Positions 56,101 through 60,199 of a stretch of 64,000 nucleotides of DNA are shown here, in pieces (the stretch's first letter is position 1; every line of letters starts with the position of its first letter). The stretch comes from Siphonodentalium dalli (lineage: Eukaryota; Mollusca; Scaphopoda; Gadilida; Siphonodentaliidae), in the NCBI GenBank assembly GCA_032622095.1, contig CP136067.1, positions 56,895,899 through 56,959,898 of the forward strand, given 5' to 3'. Made by a program: the position numbers and the translations under genes. Below the pieces are notes generated by a model. The model did no database searches. It saw only the letters and a list, made by a program, of their open reading frames with translations, and was not told the origin of the DNA.

Positions 56101-59001
56101 GTTTGATGCAATGTCCTGAAACTTTCAAAGATATTTGCTCATATAATTGTGCTCATAGTTTTATTTAGACCAAGTGCCGAATTGAGTTGTTCCGATTCTT
56201 TGGTTTAAACGCTATTTATTTGAACCAGGATTTACAATGATGACTACAACAGTTTGATGGTGAAAACATGAGAACAAAAAACGGGAGGGATATAGCAATT
56301 TCCTATGCTGTATATATTATAGTATATATACTTGACTGTATAGACAATACCTTATACATATATACATACCAGATTTCGTTCTGTTGGTTTTTCAATATAT
56401 ATATAATATATACCAGATTTCGTTCCGTTGGTTTTTCAATATATATATAATACATACCAGATTTCGTTCTGTTGGTTTTTCAATATATATATAATACATA
56501 CCAGAGTTCGTTCTGTTGGTTTTTCAATATATATATAATACATACCGTAGTTCGGTCTGTTGGTTTTTCAATATATATATAATACATACCGTAGTTCGGT
56601 CTGTTGGTTATTCAATATATATATAATACGTATACCAGAGTTCGTTCTGTTGGTTTTTCAATAGATATATAATACATACCAGAGTTCGTTCTGTTGGTTT
56701 TTCAATATATATATAATATATACCATAGTTCGTTCTGTTGGTTTTTCAATATATATATAATACATACCAGAGTTCGTTCTGTTGATTTTCAATTCGCAGT
56801 GTTCTCTTCCCGCTCTGCAGGTAGCCACCACAGTACAGTTGCCAGAATGATTGGCAGAAAAGTGGGAATGCAAGGCGCTGGTGTACATTACCTACGATCG
56901 ACCACAAGGTGTGTTCACGTTCAGAATATTTCGTTCATGCAATGCCTAGAATTTCATGTCCACTGGAAAACTTTGGGTAATCTGCAGCTAAAAATATCAC
57001 AAGATAATTTCCACCTCGGTATCTTTATAAATCATATGATCATTATATCCGTTTGATTGTTAACATTGGTTAACGGGTCCAGTAATGCATGTCTGTTCAT
57101 GTGTTTTCGCAGTACATTGTTCTAGTACCTTCATCGGTGTTGCGTGTCTCTTTATTACGTAGTGAACATCGTACTCATTTTTTAAATTATAGCTAGACAA
57201 CTTATAGCGATGACGACCTAGCTCTCTTTAGACTCCACTGAAATCCAGGTAACATAAACAGACGAGAACATATAATACAGATGAGTAGTTCACAAGAAAT
57301 GTGCCTGCTTGAAGTTGTGCTACATACATGTGTTGATTTAAAATTAAAAGATGAATCCGGACGTGGTGTGGAGCAAATAGTTATGGGACAATTACTTAGA
57401 CATTGCGTAGCCTGTGTTGAATGGTGCTAATTTCGGAATTTGTGTAGATACAATGACACTCTATATAGTTAATTGAGTGTTTTGGAATTATCCAAGTCCA
57501 GAGTAAGAAAATAAATACGAAATTTATCGATCTATGCATATGACTTCATGCTACATTATATGAAAATGAGATGAAATGAGTAATGCTGAACGTAATGGTT
57601 ACGAATATTTAGTCAACTATAGGTGGCAAGATAGTTACTTCAGTTGCTTGTTGATAAACCATCGTTATACGAACAACTAGTAAGTATATATAACTGACAA
57701 TTTAAGTTGGAGGACTACGGTAAAACTGGTTAGTTATTACCAGCCCCTAACTATAAGGCCTTCTCCATATATACAGCACATCTGATGAGATACTGACAAA
57801 ACTGTTTTATTATATGAAATCCAGCCCGATACGGCGAATTGATAGGCCCGGGGCCTGTACTATAGATTTACAATTGCCGTGTTTGAACACGTGTACAATG
57901 TTATGTGTGGCACACAGAAGATGTCGATTACAATAGACCTCCACTCTTATTCTTACAGTGAAAAGGCGACTTCTTGCAACGCCTCGTTTACATGCATAGT
58001 GACCAATAAAATAATAGGTTTACCACATGTGACTTGATTGACCAATGAAAAAAATATTCATCGGAGATACTCATTGATATGTTATCGCTAGTGCATGGGT
58101 AATCCGTGTATTAGTGGTAATCGGTATCCTTTAAATAATCGCTCAGTGAGTACGCCGCAACCTTTCGTGCATTGTGTTATATGTCATCAATGGTTATCGT
58201 CTGTTCCAACAATTCAAGTTTTAAGATGTATTTCAATTTCTAGTTGGGGTGTCATGCAAAATCACTGGAGTATTATATTAAATACCATTCTGATCAAACC
58301 CAATCACCCATCGGTAATGAGCACACGGGTATAATCTACTCTATTACAATGCAGTGTTCTATTGCACTTCGCGCCTCCTGTGTACCTCCCATAACCTTGT
58401 ACACCTGTTCAAACAAGGCAATTGTAAATCTATAGTACAGACCCCGGGTTTGAAGTTTGAAAACCCCAGTCTATTCACTCAAAAAATGGGCTGGATATAA
58501 ATAAAGTTTCGGCAGACTCCAACCTAACCTTTAGTCAACCGAATCCGAGTGCACGTTGGGTCAGAGCTGTTAACTAAACTAGTTTCGTTAGAAAAAAGTA
58601 ACCAAACGTTGGGTTAAATTAACCGAACATTGGGTTTGAAGTAACTAAACATGGGATTAGAGAAAACCTATGTCAATATATAATTATATATCATCTCAAT
58701 GTATGGGTTTTGACCATATAATCTGAGATTCTGATCAATAATATCTGCTAACTCGTGATAGCAATTGTTTGGATAATACAAGAATTGACCAGATACACCG
58801 CAATCTGCCATTTGCTCGTATGATTGTCATAGTGTATAAACTTGTTGACCTAAAACTGCACTTCTGTTCATTTTCAGTGACAAATACCGAGTATTCGGCG
58901 ACTTAGCAAACGTTGCGAACTATGTTCTACCTGCCGATTACATTCCATCATTACCAGCACGATTGGAGCAAGAGCTGAACTTTACAAAGGTGATGGAATA
59001 A
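17480..59001 (+). CDS. Tryptophan 2,3-dioxygenase-like gene, 12-13 exons over about 41.5 kb
   Basis: The family is a haem enzyme that opens the indole ring of L-tryptophan to N-formylkynurenine, as a cytosolic tetramer. Exons that I place: 17480-17635 (tentative), 30068-30086 (tentative), 30563-30630, 31360-31425, 31697-31758, 33224-33299, 34244-34366, 40824-40928, 43020-43079, 43789 or 43843-43912 (tentative), 55855-55992, 56821-56908, 58878-59001. All junctions are GT-AG and phases agree. The joined length of about 385-402 residues fits the family (about 400). Family blocks appear in order: HEMWFKQILYE, GFRDLYYPGSGFQSLQFR, KWLERLPG, RMSYDAFKAL, LIDLDRVLMKWRGSHH, VHYLRST, DKYRVFGDL. The proximal haem-ligand His (first His after KWR) and the substrate-carboxylate Arg are kept. 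The distal-His block and GTGG loop are changed. No stop interrupts any exon. Confidence 0.85.
17636..19440. other. Intron 1 sequence, several TAAAGAGCGTT motifs
   Basis: No gene. TAAAGAGCG-type motifs occur near 18,848, 18,888 and 19,352, with weaker ones near 18,746 and 19,393. A direct duplication of about 160 bp is marked by GTTATGTAAACA(A/G)AAGCAAAA at about 18,782 and 18,942. Confidence 0.5.
19560..20890. repeat. Two tandem arrays of a 122-bp GC-rich unit, each with a (CAGA)n tail
   Basis: TCAAGTCGATAGCTCCACC recurs about every 122 bp from 19,566 to 20,060 and again from 20,308 to 20,680. Each array ends in the same non-repeated tail: GGCTCGCCAATACGA, GACCGCCTGGTCAAACTACA, ACGTACCAAGTTTCGTCCC, then CAGACAGACAGA runs and AGGTCTTCAAA. 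It is therefore a two-copy higher-order repeat. Long frames on both strands are by-products of a stop-poor unit. Confidence 0.95.
21381..21471. mobile_element. Hairpin MITE, family also at 50,824
   Basis: Arms CAGAATGAGGTCCCCAGAGG ... CCTCTGGGGACCTCATTCTG of about 38 bp flank a small GC-rich inner hairpin (CCCCGCATAGCGGG). Confidence 0.9.
21840..22150 (-). mobile_element. SINE-like repeat
   Basis: A core GTTTATCGTCGTTCTAGCC, GCTAGGCCACACACGACG, TTGTCAATTTTA, GTAGAAACCACCGACC is shared with 31,845-32,050. On the minus strand, TGGTGCGGTAGAGTGCGAGT followed about 65 bp later by GGTTCTAACCCC resembles the A and B boxes of tRNA-derived SINEs. It interrupts another repeat whose parts lie at 21,720-21,838 and 22,150-22,255 (both end CAGTTTGAAAT(T/A)ATA). 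Confidence 0.6.
22256..23015. other. Intron 1 sequence, nothing recognised
   Basis: AT-rich. One reverse-oriented AACGCTCTT motif lies near 22,966. Confidence 0.45.
23016..23130. repeat. Left copy of an inverted flanking repeat
   Basis: GTTGAAAATATGACG, then GAGTAATGTGACTTTATATT, then TTAACTGATCATT recur inverted at 28,563-28,683. Confidence 0.9.
23131..24059. other. Non-coding, with AAAATGGCNGCCAAAATGG motifs
   Basis: Contains CAAAATGGCTGCCAAAATGG near 23,297 and a related stretch near 23,670. No gene. Confidence 0.45.
24060..24712 (+). repeat. Minisatellite with GGTATACATGGAGTGACTAT units
   Basis: Degenerate units of about 50-60 bp of the type GGTGTATAGGTATACATGGA, then GTGACTATATGGTCATG. 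The same satellite occurs at 27,245-27,960 (same strand) and 28,060-28,560 (opposite strand). Confidence 0.9.
24713..27224. mobile_element. 2.5-kb TIR element splitting the minisatellite
   Basis: GGGGTGCTATTCACC (24,713-24,727) and its exact reverse complement GGTGAATAGCACCCC (27,210-27,224) are followed inward by a looser inverted match (TTTATAATATAGTCCAGGTAG versus CTACCTGGTTTATAAAATAGT). The interior has no transposase that I recognise, so it looks non-autonomous. Target duplication is not evident. Confidence 0.6.
25660..26095 (+). repeat. About 190-bp subrepeats inside the TIR element
   Basis: TTGAGTTAT...ATGCAAAATGTNTNTACG...TGGTA(A/T)GCAT...CCTGTGATAT blocks recur two to three times, ending in GTACGGACGGACGCACGGAC. 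Confidence 0.65.
27245..27960 (+). repeat. Minisatellite, second + strand block
   Basis: Same TATACATGGAGTGACTATATGG-type units as 24,060-24,712, separated from them by the TIR element. Confidence 0.88.
28060..28560 (-). repeat. Minisatellite, inverted block
   Basis: Units here read as the complement (CATATAGTC..TCTCTATGTATAC, ATGACCATA). The array therefore turns head to head near 28,000. Confidence 0.88.
28563..28683. repeat. Right copy of the inverted flanking repeat
   Basis: Reverse complement of 23,016-23,130, followed by GGCGGCCATTTTGGCGGCCA. Confidence 0.9.
28970..29000 (+). promoter_or_regulatory. TATA box with adjacent GAACGTTCC
   Basis: TTGAACGTTCCGCGAGGAGTATATAAGT combines a TATA box with an inverted GAA/TTC pair like part of a heat-shock element. 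It lies 1.1 kb before the first clustered TDO-like exons and could serve an internal promoter. This is inference from motifs only. Confidence 0.3.
29001..30067. other. End of intron 1, nothing coding recognised
   Basis: Holds two reverse-oriented AACGCTCTT motifs (near 30,000 and 30,052), the second inside the predicted branch-point/acceptor zone of the microexon. Confidence 0.45.
30068..30086 (+). CDS. Tentative 19-nt microexon of the TDO-like gene
   Basis: Branch-point-like ACTAAC at about 30,030, acceptor ATCAAG/A and strong donor ACTG/GTATGT. It encodes KEIFVT plus one base. The base completes an Ala codon with the next exon, giving IFVT-AHEMWFKQ against the family pattern LFIxTHQAYELWFKQ. 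The fit of both phases supports it; AAG is a less common acceptor. Confidence 0.5.
30563..30630 (+). CDS. TDO-like exon: HEMWFKQILYE
   Basis: Acceptor TTTTTCCACAG/CT and donor CAG/GTAGGT. After a 2-nt carry-in it encodes 22 residues matching the helix with ELWFKQI in all TDOs. This helix follows the distal-His segment. Confidence 0.9.
31360..31425 (+). CDS. TDO-like exon: PLDEKVLMILINRLKRINVI
   Basis: Acceptor TATCCACAG and donor GAG/GTAATT; 22 codons in phase 0. The helical pattern matches the RDExxxLxxVxxRxxRVxxI segment of animal TDOs residue for residue in length. Confidence 0.9.
31697..31758 (+). CDS. TDO-like exon ending GFVGF-R
   Basis: Acceptor TTACTTGTAG and donor CAG/GTGAGG. It encodes 20 codons plus two bases. 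It aligns without gaps to the family segment ending FxxFR, where the Phe and the following Arg line the substrate pocket; both are conserved here. Confidence 0.9.
31845..32050 (+). mobile_element. SINE-like repeat, second copy
   Basis: Shares GGTTTACTGGTGTGTTTCGCC, CACTATGCCATATCACAACA, TTGTCAGTTTTA and GTAGAAACCACCGACC with 21,840-22,150. It lies in the intron between exons 31,758 and 33,224. Confidence 0.6.
32780..33205 (+). mobile_element. LINE 3' fragment
   Basis: Around 32,780-33,060 frames encode SFRSSLFILHRSFKTDLKRH-like and VWNE segments, typical of the far C terminus of CR1/Jockey-group ORF2. The tail ATAGACGCTTTATAAATATT followed by ATTATAATTATAATTATT is typical of such 3' ends. 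Confidence 0.45.
33224..33299 (+). CDS. TDO-like exon: core SGFQSLQFR
   Basis: Acceptor CATTTGCAG and donor GAC/GTGAGT. One carried base completes the Arg codon, followed by DLYYPGSGFQSLQFRLIEVK. SGFQSLQFR is the family signature. The open frame running past the donor to 33,455 is intronic read-through. Confidence 0.95.
34244..34366 (+). CDS. TDO-like exon: variable middle segment
   Basis: Acceptor TTTCTTTAACCAG and donor GAG/GTAACG; 41 codons in phase 0. It starts DRRTNADN (family: NRRHYRDNF) and ends SLFSLIE (family: xLLELVE), directly before the WLER exon. Confidence 0.88.
34430..34640 (+). repeat. Repeat with (TCTG)n tract
   Basis: TCTGTTTGTCTGTCTATCTG tracts followed by CTCAATCGAGTTCAACCAAA, then GTGACTCGGGGTACC. 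Similar in design to 16,025-16,640. Confidence 0.6.
35034..35219 (+). pseudogene. THAP-like zinc-finger N terminus
   Basis: A 61-codon frame. CAWGTCPVDERY, then GVFLVRFPKP, then KCLRWINQCHRP follows the THAP pattern: C-x(2-4)-C, an aromatic-FP motif, a W in the following helix. The distal Cys-x2-His half of the finger is absent because the frame ends. In transposases this domain binds the TIRs. Probably the truncated first exon of the element's transposase. Confidence 0.5.
35881..36318 (-). pseudogene. N-terminal piece of a SWIM/YqaJ-family mobile-element protein
   Basis: An in-frame ATG near 36,258 opens MASDENGYSVSSS. Then come KLAQEKGLNYYIQGYIHDI and KCYRSMSKSQPPHRI, a combination I know from invertebrate proteins where it precedes a CxC...CxH SWIM finger. 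The finger itself is missing: the frame drifts into non-coding sequence after about 110 residues. Family naming is from memory of the pattern; alignment was not possible. Confidence 0.45.
36676..37645 (+). pseudogene. Relic of a recurrent invertebrate mobile-element ORF
   Basis: Two separated frames seem to belong to one protein. 36,676-36,918 contains KIPNKLNDFLRESDNKLELF, resembling the N(W)xxFLRxxxNKxELF motif. 37,440-37,643 contains PRDWGWTVENYGYKPFWATL, then TEAAALC and a Cys-rich C terminus (ECCCKSQTCNRCKYAKADLPC). Between them frames are broken. Proteins with both motifs are abundant in cnidarian, mollusc and echinoderm genomes. Their biochemical role is unknown to me. Confidence 0.5.
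37900..38940. repeat. 355-bp tandem repeat, three copies
   Basis: TTTTTGGGGTGAGGGGTAACATA occurs near 38,275 and 38,630. AAGACC..../..GAGAAAT blocks occur near 38,020, 38,373 and 38,728, all spaced about 355 bp. A small hairpin (ATATTTGATGG ... CCATCAAATAT) lies near 38,090-38,120. Confidence 0.85.
38941..40823. other. Intron sequence, no gene recognised
   Basis: Includes GAATTTGGCGGCCATCTTGG near 38,980, a CATAAAGAGCG motif at 39,538, a (TCA)n stretch near 39,590-39,610 and poly-T/A runs near 40,138 and 40,440-40,465. Confidence 0.5.
40824..40928 (+). CDS. TDO-like exon: KWLERLPG
   Basis: Acceptor TTTTTTTCTTCAG and donor CTG/GTAAAC; 35 codons in phase 0. KWLERLPG matches the AWLERTPG block. 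The following acidic/aromatic helix matches the family FxFWxKLExN region in spacing. Confidence 0.9.
41466..41602. repeat. About 55-bp tandem repeat, 2.5 copies
   Basis: CACTGCCATCA(T/C)(T/G)TACACAATA and TTTTCCGCATCGCAACGCT recur with a spacing of about 55 bp. Confidence 0.8.
42098..42253. mobile_element. Hairpin MITE, about 75-bp arms
   Basis: TATCCACACTTTTTCAGTGG ... CCACTGAAAAAGTGTGGATA, with arms running in to ATTTCCACGAGTGG / CGAGTGGAAAT. A few mismatches. Confidence 0.9.
42323..42372. repeat. 25-bp tandem duplication
   Basis: GTGGGATATCACTTATATCT followed by CACT is present twice in a row. Confidence 0.9.
43020..43079 (+). CDS. TDO-like exon: charged linker
   Basis: Acceptor TGTATTACAG and donor AAG/GTATCG; 20 codons in phase 0, rich in Glu, Ser and Thr. 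This part of TDO is poorly conserved, so the call rests on splice sites, phase and position. Confidence 0.6.
43789..43912 (+). CDS. Tentative TDO-like exon before the MSY block
   Basis: Frame 43,813-43,912 encodes EIYQEYMQRNQNNELV, resembling the family LFDExRHxxLL helix. Donor CTGG/GTGACA leaves one base (G). With the next exon this makes the Gly that precedes the R(M/L)SY block in the family. The acceptor could be 43,788 (ACAG) or 43,842 (ATCAG); both keep phase 0. Confidence 0.45.
43953..44061. mobile_element. Hairpin MITE, about 45-bp arms
   Basis: GTTAATGGACGAGC, then TGGACATTCGTAAA, is complemented by TTTACGAATATCCA, then GTCCATTAAC, around a CGAGGTCGTAGGCCGAGACC centre. Confidence 0.8.
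44383..44544 (+). repeat. 5' LTR
   Basis: 162 bp, TGTCATGTATTG ... ATGTAACA. It contains GTGACGTCATCG (CRE-like) and AGAATAAATAGA, a possible polyadenylation signal. It differs from the 3' LTR at about five sites that I can count. Confidence 0.95.
44546..45907 (-). mobile_element. 5'-truncated LINE inserted at the 5' LTR edge
   Basis: A 22-nt T run at 44,546-44,567 is the poly(A) tail of a minus-strand insertion. ATGTAACAG at 44,537-44,545 is repeated right after the other end (45,908-45,916), giving a 9-bp target duplication. A single open frame fills most of the insertion. Confidence 0.93.
44892..45908 (-). pseudogene. LINE ORF2 C-terminal region, open for 338 codons
   Basis: The frame is open from the 5' truncation point, so it has no true start. 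It contains KHLGLELQSNMSWNNHI (post-catalytic RT), YILPLYDYSDVVW (thumb), SLRKRRELHKLQTMYNIVN, and a terminal CTCGNQCEDAYHYFFMCPHY zinc-knuckle-like motif. The catalytic YADD part lies upstream of the truncation and is missing. The open frame implies a recent insertion compared with the Gypsy host. CR1/Jockey-like by appearance; the clade is not certain. Confidence 0.88.
45917..46041 (+). other. Gypsy leader with probable primer-binding region
   Basis: Directly after the 5' LTR once the LINE is ignored: TTTGGCGACGAGGATGGGAT. The position is that of a tRNA primer-binding site; I cannot name the tRNA with confidence. Confidence 0.5.
46042..46812 (+). pseudogene. Gypsy gag remains
   Basis: ATG at 46,042 in an A-rich context (AAAAAAAATGGCC) opens 151 codons of capsid-like sequence (FKYNRRQMS-type 'RFRFHNRRQ' and 'SVSEYICALKKCAQHCEFG' segments typical of Gypsy gag). 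It ends at TAG 46,495-46,497. The frame resumes at once and reaches a CxxCGK nucleocapsid zinc knuckle near 46,665-46,680. There it shifts: the rest of two CCHC knuckles lies in a neighbouring frame to about 46,770. Gag would package element RNA; here it is broken by one stop and at least one frameshift. Confidence 0.85.
46846..47322 (+). pseudogene. Gypsy aspartic protease
   Basis: The active-site motif LDTGSSLSII lies about 43-52 residues into this frame, followed by VKMSTYTGE and PLFGRQWLHKI, as in Gypsy retropepsins. The fold would process the gag-pol polyprotein. The frame ends at TGA 47,320-47,322. Sequence leading to RT continues in another frame (47,325-47,460) and shifts again near 47,455. 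Confidence 0.85.
47462..48099 (+). pseudogene. Gypsy reverse transcriptase, N-terminal and central part
   Basis: KARPVPYSIRDKVEQSLEKM begins the palm/fingers. FTKIDLANAYLQ carries one catalytic Asp and LAFGVASSPAIWQ follows. At 47,921-47,932 the YLDD motif reads YLDE, and the 30-40 residues that should follow are missing: the sequence jumps to GLRVKKKQYEFNLKQVEYLG in the next frame (47,944 on). So the active site is damaged and a piece deleted. The remaining connection domain is interrupted at 48,103 by a TIR element. Confidence 0.9.
48103..49071. mobile_element. 969-bp TIR element with 3-bp TTA duplication (Harbinger-like) and GTTGCG repeats
   Basis: TIRs of 21 bp: AGGTACCCTCACACCATAGCG at the left and the complement of AGTTACCCTCACACCATAGCG at the right. 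TTA at 48,100-48,102 and 49,072-49,074 is the target duplication. Without the insert and one TTA the RT frame runs through cleanly, which fixes the borders. The interior is packed with GTTGCGTG-type octamers in both orientations. No ORF looks like a transposase. Confidence 0.92.
49075..50001 (+). pseudogene. Gypsy RT end, RNase H and integrase N terminus
   Basis: LLNYYGKLLPNLSTV closes RT. MASDASAYGVGAVISH and EKEALSIIFGIKKFHQYL, with ITDHQPLVSIFG, form the RNase H domain with its D-E-D residues visible. RNTKQHCNADGLSRLP links to integrase. ELHQGHVGIVRMKSLARSYVWW is the first half (HxxxxH side) of the HHCC zinc domain. An in-frame TGA at 49,999-50,001 interrupts just before CDICQ. This is the best-preserved part of the element. 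Confidence 0.92.
50002..50478 (+). pseudogene. Gypsy integrase remnant: zinc-domain end fused to C-terminal domain
   Basis: Same frame after the TGA: MVKQCDICQQNQNN completes the HHCC domain, and PLHPWMWPE is the start of the catalytic core. The reading then passes straight to ILAEDSCGFIVKKLGPVTYK, a C-terminal beta-barrel segment, with WKRHADQIRSS after it. The whole D,D-35-E core is absent, an internal deletion near 50,105. The acidic C-terminal tail ends at TAG 50,476-50,478. Confidence 0.85.
50625..50643 (+). other. Polypurine tract
   Basis: GGAGGGGAAATAGAGGAAA lies directly before the 3' LTR, where plus-strand DNA synthesis of LTR elements starts. Confidence 0.85.
50645..50806 (+). repeat. 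3' LTR
   Basis: 162 bp, matching 44,383-44,544. Its first two bases are TT instead of TG. Three further differences that I can see cluster near 50,736-50,748. Confidence 0.95.
50824..50903. mobile_element. Hairpin MITE, truncated relative of 21,381
   Basis: ATGAATTTGGTGACGTTAGCC ... GGCTATCGTCACTAAATTCA, then CCTCTGGGGACATCATTCTG. The outer left arm is partly lost. Confidence 0.85.
50904..51446. other. Intron sequence, nothing recognised
   Basis: No coding or repeat structure that I can support. Confidence 0.45.
51447..51611. mobile_element. Hairpin MITE, about 80-bp arms
   Basis: ATATAAGGATTAACTGTCAT ... ATGACAGTTAATCCTTATAT, with inner CCGCGAGGTGAGTGGTCATA / TATGACCACTCACCTCGCGG and an ATTCG loop. 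Near-perfect. Confidence 0.95.
51612..52670. other. Intron sequence, nothing coding recognised
   Basis: A weak threefold repeat GGCGACTCGTGATAGCATTA / GGGCTACTCGCGATAGCATTA lies at 51,890-52,010, and loosely similar ACACCAA(C/T)TTTTGG/GATGCTGATAA blocks at 52,180-52,430. Confidence 0.45.
52675..52920 (-). mobile_element. LINE ORF2 N-terminal fragment
   Basis: The minus-strand frame reads ISSDVHPNPGTIG, then FQYNLRSITYK, then DILCLTETHLESL. This is the usual start of CR1/Jockey-group ORF2: a hydrophobic lead, a D(I/V)HPNPGP motif, then the first endonuclease block. It stops after about 77 codons, so only the 5' tip remains. Confidence 0.8.
53164..55280 (-). mobile_element. 5'-truncated L1/Tx1-like LINE with poly(A) tail
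   Basis: A T run of about 33 nt at 53,164-53,196 is the poly(A) tail of the minus-strand copy. The frame is open from about 55,275 (LLATIIRQNTS) through the RT motif QYADDTTLIL (near 55,175) to the stop at 53,512. The 5' half with EN and most of RT was never copied or was lost. It lies antisense in a TDO-like intron. Confidence 0.93.
53512..55119 (-). pseudogene. L1/Tx1-like ORF2 C-terminal region, open 535 codons
   Basis: The first ATG in the frame is at 55,119, but the true frame extends upstream through the RT catalytic motif, so this is not a native start. SGLKVNIDKCEIVWLG and INKWKYRLLTPLGKITLIKS, then LPNPDKKFIDEMNTILFRFI, are the L1/Tx1 thumb region. KLRWFQYRILTRIIGTN with CLRCNVANESISHIFFDC is the zf-RVT domain. 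No stop or frameshift in 535 codons suggests a fairly recent insertion. Without endonuclease it cannot move alone. Confidence 0.92.
55281..55854. other. Intron sequence up to the MSY exon
   Basis: Nothing coding recognised before the TTGTGTTCTTCTAG acceptor at 55,854. Confidence 0.5.
55855..55992 (+). CDS. TDO-like exon: RMSY ... LIDLDRVLMKWR
   Basis: Acceptor TGTTCTTCTAG and donor AGAG/GTTAGC. It encodes RMSYDAFKALLFVTMYR, then a YQLVESLIDLDRVLMKWR segment, aligned without gaps to the family block RLSYxALxxALMxxxYRxEP...P(F/Y)QLLxxLxDxDxLxxKWR. Confidence 0.95.
56365..56790 (+). repeat. 44-bp minisatellite, about ten copies, next to an exon
   Basis: GTTCGTTCTGTTGGTTTTTC, then AATATATATATAATACATACCAGA, repeats with few changes. 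Every unit contains a pyrimidine-rich stretch followed by CAG. The array ends 30 bp before the exon at 56,821. Confidence 0.95.
56821..56908 (+). CDS. TDO-like exon: proximal-His and substrate-loop region
   Basis: Acceptor CCCGCTCTGCAG and donor CACAAG/GTGTGT. It encodes GSHHSTVARMIGRKVGMQ, then GAGVHYLRSTT. The first His after KWR occupies the proximal haem-ligand position. The family GTGGSSGYHYL loop is GMQGAGVHYL here: Met at the Thr position and one residue fewer. The exon starts 30 bp after a 44-bp minisatellite. Confidence 0.92.
56909..57810. other. Intron sequence, nothing recognised
   Basis: No coding or repeat structure that I can support. Confidence 0.45.
57811..58501. mobile_element. 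MITE-like element, about 690 bp
   Basis: TATATGAAATCCAGCCC at the left and GGGCTGGATATAAA at the right form imperfect TIRs. Further in, CCCGGGGCCTGTACTATAG, then ATTTACAATTGCC, is complemented at 58,412-58,446. The central part has no recognisable ORF. Confidence 0.75.
58590..58745 (-). repeat. Dispersed repeat, inverted partner of 14,885-15,050
   Basis: See the partner. The segment ends 130 bp before the last TDO-like exon. Confidence 0.85.
58878..59001 (+). CDS. TDO-like last exon: DKYRVFGDL ... stop
   Basis: Acceptor TTCATTTTCAG. One base completes Ser, then DKYRVFGDLANVANYVLP (family: SDRYKVFVDLFNLSTYLIP). TAA is at 58,999-59,001. An AAG/GTGATG donor just before the stop is possible but gives no recognisable next exon. 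Confidence 0.92.
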
Positions 59002-59097
59002 ATGACGTGAATGTAGTCTAAATATATCTGCATTGGTGATTTTCCGAAGAGTGTTAATATATATATATCTGCATGTATAACTGTCGCTTGTTATTTT

Positions 59098-59103
59098 CAA
59101 TAA
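59098..59103 (+). terminator. Polyadenylation signal of the TDO-like gene
   Basis: AATAAA 97 bp after the stop, followed by a T-rich stretch (GATGTTTTAAGTG) suitable as downstream element. Confidence 0.6.
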
Positions 59104-59109
59104 ATTTAA

Positions 59110-60130
59110 CTGATGTTTTAAGTGTAAATTCTAGAAGACGTAAAGAATAGAGAGCTATCAAATGATAGGAGACTCAAACGGCGGGGTTCGTGCTGCAACT
59201 TGCCAATGGATTTTCATTCGGCAAACACTTGGGTTTTTTAATATTTTTCTTTCTTTCGAAAGTCGCTGAAAAACCGACACAATAGACAAAACGGACATTC
59301 AAAGACAGTGTATTAACTAATTATAAGTCTTTGTTGGATTAATTCTATTCATGTGACGTTGCTTCCTGCTAAATTTTCCACAAATTAGCACTTCATACCT
59401 ATTCCTAATCTAATCTTTTTAAATGGCAAACATTGAGTTATGGTGCTTTTAAAGAATATTTCTGCTTTAATTGTTATGTATTCCAACGTACTAGCGTGTA
59501 TATTTCTGAATTGCTTGTCAACTGTGGTTAAGATATGACTCTCAGGGGAAAAAAAACAATGTTCAGTAAAGTTTGTATAGAGGCTGGCACAAATAGTTGG
59601 TTTATAACAGGCTGTTCATTTTTCAAGAAAGATTACTTCACTTTGCACGAAACAGAAAATGATAGCAATAACACTGTTTTACTGATCATCTCTCGGTCTA
59701 TTCAGGCCATGAAGCTAATGCTCCATAATTGCTGCCAACTCAAAGGAAAACAGGAACAATAACGTAATACATTTTTATAATTACAAACATGACATACATT
59801 TGGATTTGTATATTTATAGGTATATCCACATGTATGTCACAATTGACAGGCAAAATACCTTGTTCTTTATTTCAATACAAATCATAAAACACATAATATT
59901 TGCTGCCAGCAAACTTGGCTGTTAAAACGTGATATGGCCGGACGATTTGGAAAAGAACACAGCGAACAAGACTCGTGGTTTACGACCTATTTCAAATAAC
60001 AATTACAATTTACACGTCAAAAGAGAAACTCTCTAACGTCCAACGGAGAATGGACTGCACACTACAGTGAATCTCTGCGGAGATATGTTAACCTATAGGG
60101 CTACGTTAAATACCGTTTTGATGAGTTGTT
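59110..60130. other. Intergenic, nothing recognised
   Basis: No coding content. A short plus-strand frame at 59,535-59,762 (75 codons) has no recognisable motif. Confidence 0.45.
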
Positions 60131-60136
60131 CCATTA

Positions 60137-60195
60137 GGAAATATTCAGATAATAAGTTCAACAAACGACTATTACTTATTATCTGAATATTTCCC
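60137..60195. repeat. Perfect 21-bp hairpin
   Basis: GGAAATATTCAGATAATAAG and its exact complement, loop about 17 nt. The arm core AATTATCTGAATATTTCG also occurs alone near 42,707. Confidence 0.9.
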
Positions 60196-60199
60196 ACAA

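Noticed and set aside
56821-56908. Loss of the proximal haem ligand in the TDO-like protein (Ala where human has the second His of NHVCMVH)
   Set aside because: The ligand is the first His of that segment, 14 residues before the loop Thr; it is present here. The second position is not conserved across the family.
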